Made by a program: the position numbers and the translations under genes. DNA of 12,124 nucleotides, taken from positions 1 to 12,124 of the forward strand of contig DBBR01000050.1 in the NCBI GenBank assembly GCA_002292325.1, in the 5' to 3' direction. Below, piece after piece: positions 1 through 7,100 of this stretch. The notes below the pieces were generated by a model. That model searched no databases. It saw only the letters and a list, made by a program, of their open reading frames with translations, and had not been told where the DNA came from. Numbering within the stretch: position 1 is the first letter of the stretch; each line of letters starts with the position of its first letter. The DNA is from Flavobacteriales bacterium UBA979. GTDB lineage: Bacteria; Bacteroidota; Bacteroidia; Flavobacteriales_D; Sanyastnellaceae.

Positions 1-204
1 TTCATCGCATCGTTCTTCCACCAATGGAGCACATATGAGTCCACGTCCATGCGTTGCCATGAAGTTAACTACTTCCGGTGTAGCGTGGCGAGCGGCGACC
101 AAAAAGTCACCTTCATTTTCCCTGTCTTCATCGTCAACCACAATGATCACTTCACCTTGCTGAATGGCTTGGATGGCATCGGGAATGGAGTCGAGCATTT
201 TCAT
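1..204 (-). CDS. ribB: 3,4-dihydroxy-2-butanone 4-phosphate synthase, N-terminal part (RibB or RibBA), cut by window edge
   Basis: Makes 3,4-dihydroxy-2-butanone 4-phosphate from ribulose 5-phosphate in cytoplasmic riboflavin synthesis. The 68 visible codons read in frame from ATG at 204 to base 1 and carry the family's hallmark [10 protein letters not shown] at residues 24-33, which binds Mg2+ and substrate, followed by an HGRGLIC segment at about 52-58 that matches the HGSGIVC region of E. coli RibB. A second ATG two codons in (198) is an alternative start. I prefer 204 because a promoter-like box ends 4 bases before it. The gene is divergent from def. In many Bacteroidota this domain is fused to GTP cyclohydrolase II (RibBA); the window ends too early to tell. 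Confidence 0.9.
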   Translation of the reverse strand, partial: MKMLDSIPDAIQAIQQGEVIIVVDDEDRENEGDFLVAARHATPEVVNFMATHGRGLICAPLVEERCDE

Positions 205-208
205 GACA

Positions 209-216
209 CAAAAGTA
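209..216 (-). promoter_or_regulatory. Bacteroidota-type -7 box for ribB
   Basis: Read on the minus strand the bases are TACTTTTG, an exact match to the Bacteroidota -7 consensus TAnnTTTG. The box ends 4 bases before the ribB ATG, so transcription would begin at or almost at the start codon. I see no convincing -33 TTTG element at the usual distance, so this rests on the -7 box alone. Confidence 0.45.
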
Positions 217-241
217 GGGGCTTCAAGGCGATTCTATGCCC

Positions 242-249
242 TAAATTTG
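242..249 (+). promoter_or_regulatory. Bacteroidota-type -7 box for def
   Basis: TAAATTTG matches the consensus TAnnTTTG exactly and ends 4 bases before the def ATG at 254, the same spacing as the opposing ribB box. This leaves no room for a ribosome binding site, so a leaderless or nearly leaderless transcript is implied. No clear -33 element is visible. Confidence 0.45.
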
Positions 250-253
250 TCCT

Positions 254-829
254 ATGATATTACCCATTGTTGCGTACGGTGACCCGGTATTGAAAACAGA
301 GGCCAAGGACATCGACCAAGATCACCCTGAACTCGATGTGCTCATTGCAAATATGTGGGAGACCATGTATGAAGCGGATGGTGTGGGACTTGCTGGTCCT
401 CAAGTGGGGCAATCCATTCGCATCTTTGTATGCGATGGTTCGCCATTTGGAGAAGGTGAGAAGGGAGATCCGTCCTGCGAAGGCTTCAAGCGTGTAATGA
501 TTAATCCCGTGATTTTTGATGAGTCAGAAGAGCGGACGGATATGGACGAAGGGTGTCTTTCTATTCCGGGAATTCGGGAGGCCGTTGAGCGACCAGTCAG
601 CATTTCAGTTGAGTACTACAACGCTCAATGGGAATTAATCGAAGAACGTCTTTCAGGGCTGGCTGCAAGGATTGTGCAACACGAAAATGATCACCTCGAT
701 GGAGTCTTGATTACAGACCATGTAAACCCAATGCGCCGGCGATTGTTGCACGGAAAATTGCGCGATATAGGTTTGGGCAAAGTGCCCGCTGATTACCGCA
801 TGCGCTATCCTTCAGTTAAGCGAAAATGA
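254..829 (+). CDS. def: Peptide deformylase
   Basis: Removes the formyl group from the N-terminal methionine of new proteins in the cytoplasm, using a metal (usually Fe2+). All three family motifs are present: GVGLAGPQVG with Gln50; EGCLSIPG with metal ligand Cys101; and HENDH at 143-147, giving metal ligands His143 and His147 and catalytic Glu144. The length of 191 residues is slightly above the ~170 of E. coli Def, mainly from an insert around residues 61-78 (SPFGEGEKGDPSCEG region). Such inserts are usual in Bacteroidota enzymes. ATG 254 is the first start, just after a promoter-like box. The stop overlaps the start of the next gene by 4 bases (ATGA), which suggests translational coupling. 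Confidence 0.97.
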   Translation: MILPIVAYGDPVLKTEAKDIDQDHPELDVLIANMWETMYEADGVGLAGPQVGQSIRIFVCDGSPFGEGEKGDPSCEGFKRVMINPVIFDESEERTDMDEGCLSIPGIREAVERPVSISVEYYNAQWELIEERLSGLAARIVQHENDHLDGVLITDHVNPMRRRLLHGKLRDIGLGKVPADYRMRYPSVKRK

Positions 830-1308
830 AGTGTCTCTATATTTTTGGGGGTGTGATTTTGTTGGGGTTGACCCAATGCGGCCAGGTCGAAGCGGATAAT
901 TGTGACCAACAACTCAGAGAGATTGGTGAATTGGAAGGCCAATTGTTTGTCGAATCCCAAGAGGTTCAATCGGATGTTCGCTCCAAGTTGATGCAGTCGT
1001 ATGCTGCTTTTGCAAATGGATGTCACGACCACGATGAAACACCTGAAATGCTCTTTCGTCGGGCAGATTTGCTCCGTTCTGCTGGTAAATTTCAGGAGTC
1101 GATGACGCAGCTCAGGGACATTCACGATCACTACAAAACCTTCGATAAACGAGCAGTTTGTGCTTTTCTCGTTGGCTTCATTGCTGAAGTTGAATTGAAC
1201 GATCGTGCGCAGGCCAAGAAAACCTACGAGCAAGTGGTGGAACTTCATCCGGATACGGATGCTGCAGAATGGGCAAGGCAGTCATTGAGTGCAATGAATA
1301 ACGATTGA
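826..1308 (+). CDS. Small exported protein with TPR-like repeats, possible lipoprotein
   Basis: Function unknown. The 160-residue product begins with a Lys, then a hydrophobic stretch (about residues 4-16) ending in LTQC, so it is exported and may be lipidated at Cys18; the Gln before the Cys is unusual for a lipobox, so plain signal peptidase cleavage is possible. Residues ~73-105 (LFRRADLLRSAGKFQESM) and ~113-150 (AKKTYEQVVELHPDTDAAEW) read as two TPR-like helical hairpins, the second ending in the typical HPD/A pattern. That implies a protein-protein scaffold in the periplasm or on a membrane. ATG lies inside the end of def (ATGA overlap), so the two are probably co-transcribed. Confidence 0.8.
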   Translation: MKCLYIFGGVILLGLTQCGQVEADNCDQQLREIGELEGQLFVESQEVQSDVRSKLMQSYAAFANGCHDHDETPEMLFRRADLLRSAGKFQESMTQLRDIHDHYKTFDKRAVCAFLVGFIAEVELNDRAQAKKTYEQVVELHPDTDAAEWARQSLSAMNND

Positions 1309-1398
1309 TCGAGGCTTCCGGGAGGTCAGGAAAATAGCTGGGTTTCGAGCGTGTATTGTCGATTGTGAGACCTAATTTTACGCCCCAAATTCAACAAC

Positions 1399-2469
1399 AT
1401 GAGTCAGAAATTCCGGTCAGGTGTGCTATGGGGTGAGGAAGTGCGTGAAGTTTTCGAAGATGCACAACGCAACGGCTACGCTTTGCCTGCCGTCAATGTG
1501 ATTGGCACCAATTCAATCAATGCAGTTCTCGAAACAGCACGTGATTTGAATTCGCCTGTCATTATTCAATTTTCAAATGGCGGAGCTGTTTTCAATGCTG
1601 GAAAGGGATTGAAGATGGATGATCAGGAAAATGCAGTGCTCGGTTCAATTGCTGGAGCGCATCATGTTCATACGATGGCTGAGGCATATGGAGTTCCAGT
1701 GATTTTGCATACGGATCATTGTGCACGGAAGCTCTTGCCTTGGATTGATGGATTGTTGGATGCAAGTCAGCAGCATTTCGATGCCACAGGACGTCCATTG
1801 TTCAGTTCTCACATGATTGATTTGAGCGAGGAGGCACTAGAGGAAAACATCGCGACATGCAAATCATACTTAGAGCGCATGCATGGAATGGGGATGTTCT
1901 TGGAAATTGAATTGGGTGTAACCGGTGGAGAAGAGGATGGAGTGGACAATACGGACATCGACAGCAGCAAATTGTACACTCAGCCGGAGGAGGTAGCGTA
2001 TGCGTTTGAGGAGTTAAGGGCAATTAGTGATCAATTCACGGTAGCTGCAGCTTTTGGAAATGTTCACGGGGTTTATAAGCCAGGAAATGTCTCTTTGACA
2101 CCCAAGATTTTGGATAATAGTCAAAAATTTATTGAACAGAAGTTTGAGACCGGGCCCAACCCAGTCGACTTCGTCTTTCACGGAGGCAGCGGGTCAACCA
2201 AAGAAGAGATCCGAGAGGCGATTTCGTATGGAGCGATCAAGATGAACATTGACACCGACATGCAGTGGGCATTTTTGAGCGGGGTACGCGACTATGTGAC
2301 CGACAACCTCGACTACCTCAAAACGCAAATTGGCAACCCGGAGGGAGCGGATGTTCCGAACAAAAAGAAATACGATCCGCGTGTTTGGTTGCGGCAGGGA
2401 GAGGCCTATTTCGTGGATCGCCTCAAGCAGGCATTTGAGGATTTAAACTGTGTCAATCGGAACGCCTAA
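1399..2469 (+). CDS. fba: Class II fructose-bisphosphate aldolase
   Basis: Zn2+-dependent cleavage/condensation of fructose 1,6-bisphosphate to dihydroxyacetone phosphate and glyceraldehyde 3-phosphate, in glycolysis and gluconeogenesis. It is class IIA, close to E. coli FbaA (359 residues; here 356) and colinear with it at an offset of 3. Visible residues are catalytic Asp106 and Zn ligand His107 (HTDHC), Glu171 and catalytic Glu179 (LEIELG...GGEEDG), Zn ligand His223 in GNVHGVYKPG, and Zn ligand His261 in FHGGSGS. KMNIDTD and YDPRVWLR are also typical. No Shine-Dalgarno is seen before ATG 1399 (bases are CAACAAC). A TAATTTTA stretch at 1373-1380 is one base off the TAnnTTTG box and could be its promoter. 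pgi follows after 11 bases. Confidence 0.97.
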   Translation: MSQKFRSGVLWGEEVREVFEDAQRNGYALPAVNVIGTNSINAVLETARDLNSPVIIQFSNGGAVFNAGKGLKMDDQENAVLGSIAGAHHVHTMAEAYGVPVILHTDHCARKLLPWIDGLLDASQQHFDATGRPLFSSHMIDLSEEALEENIATCKSYLERMHGMGMFLEIELGVTGGEEDGVDNTDIDSSKLYTQPEEVAYAFEELRAISDQFTVAAAFGNVHGVYKPGNVSLTPKILDNSQKFIEQKFETGPNPVDFVFHGGSGSTKEEIREAISYGAIKMNIDTDMQWAFLSGVRDYVTDNLDYLKTQIGNPEGADVPNKKKYDPRVWLRQGEAYFVDRLKQAFEDLNCVNRNA

Positions 2470-2480
2470 ACACGCAGAGT

Positions 2481-4103
2481 ATGCTCAAACCGTTTCATCT
2501 CAGGCGCTCTGCAGCGCACACGAAGTTGCAAGGTCTAGCCAAAGAAGTAGGGCAAATGCACATGCTTCGTCATTTCGAGGAGGATGAAGATCGGTTGAAT
2601 CACATGCACTTGGAGGTTGGGCCAATTTATATGGATTGGTCGAAGCATCGGGTGAATGAAGCGGTCATGAAGGCTCTTTTTGAATTAGCTGAAGAAGCAG
2701 ATTGGCAGGGCGGGATTCGGCAGCTTTTTGGCGGAGATCCAATCAATCAGACCGAATCTCGTTCAGTTCTGCATATGGCATTACGAGGTGAAGCTCATGA
2801 TGCTTTTCACGTTCAAGGAGTTCCGGTCATGCCCAACGTTTTGGCGACCCGTCAGGCGATGTTGGCGTATGCCGACGGTGTCAGAACAGAGGGGCAGGTA
2901 AAGGACGTGGTGAACATAGGCATCGGAGGTTCTGATTTGGGTCCTTTGATGGTAACCAAAGCGCTGCGTGCCGAAGGAGCGGATGGTCCGCGAGTGCACT
3001 TTGTGAGCAACGTGGATGGAGCACATTTGGAGGCTGTTTTGGGGAAGATTGACCCAGCATCGACTCTGTTCATTGTCGTAAGTAAAACGTTCACGACCCA
3101 GGAGACCATGGCCAATGCCGAAGCGGCGAAAGCATGGTTAGCTGATGCCTTGGGAGTCACGGCCATACCCAATCATTTTGCTGCTGTATCGACCAATGTG
3201 CCGGCAGCTGAGGGATTTGGTGTGCCAAGCGCCCATATTTTCGGTTTTGACGATTGGGTGGGAGGTCGCTATAGCTTGTGGGGGCCTGTTGGCTTGAGTA
3301 TCGCCTGCTCCGTGGGAAGCGAATCGTTTCAAGCGCTGCTGAATGGTGCACGAGAAATGGACCGTCATTTTGCAGGATCACCTGCAAGGCAAAATATGCC
3401 GCTCATTAGTGCTTTACTGGGGGTTTGGTACCGCGAATACTTAGGGTTTCCAACGCATGTCGTGCTCCCATATGCGCAGGACTTAGATCGTTTTCCCGCC
3501 TATCTACAGCAAGCGGATATGGAATCGAACGGGAAATATGTGGGCCGCGATGGTCAACCAGTTGTGCATTCGACAGGTCCCGTTGTTTGGGGCGAAGCAG
3601 GTACGAATGGTCAGCATGCTTTTTATCAGTTGTTGCATCAGGGGACGACGGTTCATCCGGTGGATCTCATTGCTGTCAAAGAGCCCTTGTCTCAGTTTAA
3701 TTCGCATCATCAAAAGCTGCTAGCAAACGCCATTGCCCAAGCTGAGGCTTTGATGTGTGGTAAAAGTCGTGCAGAAGTAGAGGAAGAAATGCGCGATTCG
3801 GGTGCCTCAGAAGACCATCTAGCGAGTGTGGCTCCGCACCGGGTATTTGAAGGGAACAGACCGTCTACCTTCATATTGCTAAGCGCGTTGGACGCGCATT
3901 CGCTGGGCATGTTAATTGCGTTTTACGAGCACAGGATTTTCATGCAGGGGCTTCTTTGGAATGTCTGTAGTTATGACCAGTGGGGAGTCGAGCTGGGGAA
4001 GGCTCTGGCAAAGAACATTCTTTCTGAATGGCAAGGGAGCAATTCTTCTGCCCATCACGATGCCAGCACCTCGGCATTGATTGAGAAGTTGCGCGGAGCA
4101 TAA
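2481..4103 (+). CDS. pgi: Glucose-6-phosphate isomerase
   Basis: Interconverts glucose 6-phosphate and fructose 6-phosphate in the cytoplasm. The 540 residues match the long bacterial/eukaryotic form. Substrate-binding IGIGGSDLGP and SKTFTTQET are present. Both family signatures are intact: DDWVGGRYSLWGPVG (Asp258, Arg263) and the C-terminal SYDQWGVELGK ending in Lys507. Catalytic Glu348 lies in DMESNGK and His379 in GTNGQHAF. All correspond to the acid/base residues of the rabbit and E. coli enzymes. It starts 11 bases after fba, so both are probably one transcript and would move carbon in either direction between hexose and triose phosphates. No hairpin terminator is seen in the 78 bases before the next gene. 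Confidence 0.97.
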   Translation: MLKPFHLRRSAAHTKLQGLAKEVGQMHMLRHFEEDEDRLNHMHLEVGPIYMDWSKHRVNEAVMKALFELAEEADWQGGIRQLFGGDPINQTESRSVLHMALRGEAHDAFHVQGVPVMPNVLATRQAMLAYADGVRTEGQVKDVVNIGIGGSDLGPLMVTKALRAEGADGPRVHFVSNVDGAHLEAVLGKIDPASTLFIVVSKTFTTQETMANAEAAKAWLADALGVTAIPNHFAAVSTNVPAAEGFGVPSAHIFGFDDWVGGRYSLWGPVGLSIACSVGSESFQALLNGAREMDRHFAGSPARQNMPLISALLGVWYREYLGFPTHVVLPYAQDLDRFPAYLQQADMESNGKYVGRDGQPVVHSTGPVVWGEAGTNGQHAFYQLLHQGTTVHPVDLIAVKEPLSQFNSHHQKLLANAIAQAEALMCGKSRAEVEEEMRDSGASEDHLASVAPHRVFEGNRPSTFILLSALDAHSLGMLIAFYEHRIFMQGLLWNVCSYDQWGVELGKALAKNILSEWQGSNSSAHHDASTSALIEKLRGA

Positions 4104-4181
4104 GACAAAGAATAGTTGCGGATCCATGATGTAAATCGTAGATTACCGTCACAGAACGTCTTTAACCGATTCATAATTCTT

Positions 4182-7100
4182 ATGCGAAATTTCCTTTTGA
4201 CCTTTTTGGTTTCGTTGCTGGCTGTGCCAGCTTTTGCCAGTGTTGTGGGTGTAGAATTCGAAGAGTACGCTACGTCAGAATATGGCACGACGCACCGGGT
4301 GTACGTCACATTTGATTCCCCGGATGATGAACTTGTCGCCATTTACGGAACAGTTGGCGAGGCTCAAAATGCGCCATTGAGTTTTTTGACAACCACATCG
4401 TTTTACAACACCTCTCTTGGTGCGAATTACGCACAAGATATCAATGTCGCTTTCATCGCGGTTTTCCCTGAAATCGAATTTGATAGTTGGTTTACGATTG
4501 GATCGGAGAATTCTTCGGGTTCAGGAGGGGTGAGTTCAGTGGGTTTAGATTCCTATCTCCAAGATTTTAATAACGGTGACGGCTTCACGGTCAACACGTT
4601 CACCGGGGCTTCATGGTTCATCATTCCTGGAAGCTCAGCAGATGCAATTGCAGGAGACGATAACAAAGTGCTCGTGGCCCAACTGACCTCCACAGGTGTT
4701 GTAAGCGTTGTTCTCAACGTGCAGTACGATGATGTAACAGGGGAAACCTTTGCGGTGAATGGCCTGACCTCGACTTTTCCCGAAGTAGCTTCAGGTTGCA
4801 CCGATGCTACGGCATGCAATTATGATACGGAAGCCGTGGCGGATGATGGAAGCTGCTATTTTACCCTTGATCCATGTGATGACAGCGATGGGAATACCAT
4901 CAACGATGCATATGATTCGGACTGTCAATGCACGGGTGAACCTGTTGTTTTGGGATGCATGAGTTCAAATGCCTGCAATTATTCAGCTGAAGCGAACTCG
5001 GACGACGGCACGTGTTTTTTCGTAGGCGATGCTTGTGATGACGGAGATTCAACAACAGGTGGAGATGTCGTTGGCGAAGATTGCAATTGCGCAGGGATGG
5101 AAATTGTAATGGGATGCACAGACAATTCCGCTTGCAATTATGAAGAGGCGGCAGAAGCTTCGGATGGTTCATGTGTTTACCCCGGTGATGCTTGCGATGA
5201 CGGTTTTGGAAATACGGTGAATGATCAATACCAGAGTGATTGTTCCTGTGAAGGAGAACTGGTTCCAACGGGTCCTGCGGGCTTAGAGGTGGAGGAATTT
5301 GCAACGTCAGAATTTGGAACTACTTACCGAGTTTATGCCACTTTTGATTCGCCTACCAACGAATTAATCGCCGTCTACGGCACAGTTGGAGGAGGAGAAA
5401 ATGCTCCTTTGAGTATGCTCTCTACGACTGGTTTCTTTAATTCCACGTTGGGGTCGAATTATGGTGAGTTCATCAATACGGCCTTTTTCACGTCGTTTCC
5501 TGAGGTGGAATTCGATAGCTGGTTGACGATTGGAACGGAGAACACCGCGGGTTCTGGTGGCGTTGGGTCCGTAGGAATGGAGCCTTACTATGATGGCTTC
5601 AACAACGGCAACGGCTTTACCATTGACACCTTCATTGGAGGCTCATGGTTCGTCATTCCTGGCGGATCGGCAGACGCAACATCCGGCGATGATAACCGGG
5701 TATTGGTGGCTCAGCTCACGACGGATGGGGTCATCTCTTTGGTGATGAATTTTCAATACGATGATGAGCAGGGCAACAGCTACAATACGGAAGGGTTGAC
5801 AATCACATATCCAGAAGTGGAAACGGGTTGCACGGATTCATCGGCTTGTAATTATGATCCAACGGCTGAAGCAAACGACGGAAGTTGTGCCTTCCCAGCG
5901 GATGCTTGTGATGACGGCGATGCCATGACCATGAATGATACGTACACAGCTGATTGTTCTTGTGTCGGTGAGCAGATTGTTGAAGGATGCATGGATTCAT
6001 CGGCATGCAATTACAATCCGCTGGCCAATGTGGAAGACGGATCGTGCACTTCGTTGGATGAATGCGGGGTATGCGGAGGCGAAGGCATTGCGGCAGGCAC
6101 ATGTGATTGCGATGGAAACTTGCCTGAAACCTATTACGATTGCGATGGAACGTGTCTTCAAGATACAGATGAGGATGGAGTGTGCGATCAATTGGAAATC
6201 CCAGGCTGCCAAGATGATTCAGCGTGCAATTATGATGAAAATGCGACCGATGATAACGACTCATGCGTCTACCCAGATGAATTGTACAATTGCGATGGGT
6301 CATGCGTTAATGACCTGAACAGCAATGGCTTATGCGATGAGTTGGAAGTTTTCGGTTGCACTTCTGAAACAGCGGATAACTATGACCCAGAAGCCATAAC
6401 GGACAACGGCACATGTGAATGGCTCGATGGGTTGGTTGAATCCTTGAGCTATGAAGTATACGCCGAAGATGGAATTGATGGCTTAACGACCTACCGCTTG
6501 TACGCGAATTTTTCAAGCGATGAGGTGGAGGTAACGGCGATATATGGAACAGAGGCGGCGCCGTGGCAACTCATTCCCTCATCGACGTTTTATCAAGACG
6601 AATTGGGATCTCCACTTGCCAGTGCCATCAACCCTTCATTCTTCGTGGTTGTGCCATCGCTCGAATTTGACTCATGGTGCGCGATTGGTGCGGCACCGGG
6701 AGAGGAAGATTCATCAAATTCCATCGGTCTTGACGCTTTCTTCCCAGCATTTGAGGCTGGAAATGCACTGGACGTCAATACGTTCTTGGGAGGTTCACTT
6801 TTCCTCATACCAGGTCAATCATCTCAAGCTTTGCCGGTGGATGGTAAGGTTTTGTTGGCTCAGGTTACGACAGACGGGGCGGTGGATGCATTGATCAACT
6901 TGCAAATCCGGGATGAGAACAATGAGTCGATTGAAATTGAAGGGTTGTCCTTGACGTTCCCACAAGTCGAAGTGACCGGAACCGGTTGCACCGATCCTGA
7001 GGCTTCCAACTATGATCCTGAAGCACTATTGGATGATGGAACATGCGATTATCCTGAGCCAAGTTTTGCCGGATTAAGTTATGAGATGATTGCTGAAAAT

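Noticed and set aside
49..282. Plus-strand 77-codon frame at the left end
   Set aside because: It runs antisense to ribB, whose product is clearly recognised, and overlaps the def start.
1309..1398. Terminator between the TPR-like gene and fba
   Set aside because: No stem of useful length followed by T residues was found; only short G/C-rich matches around 1316-1327.
4116..4181. TTG-initiated 22-codon extension of the large mosaic protein
   Set aside because: It would place charged, non-hydrophobic residues before a clean signal peptide. ATG 4182 is a better start.
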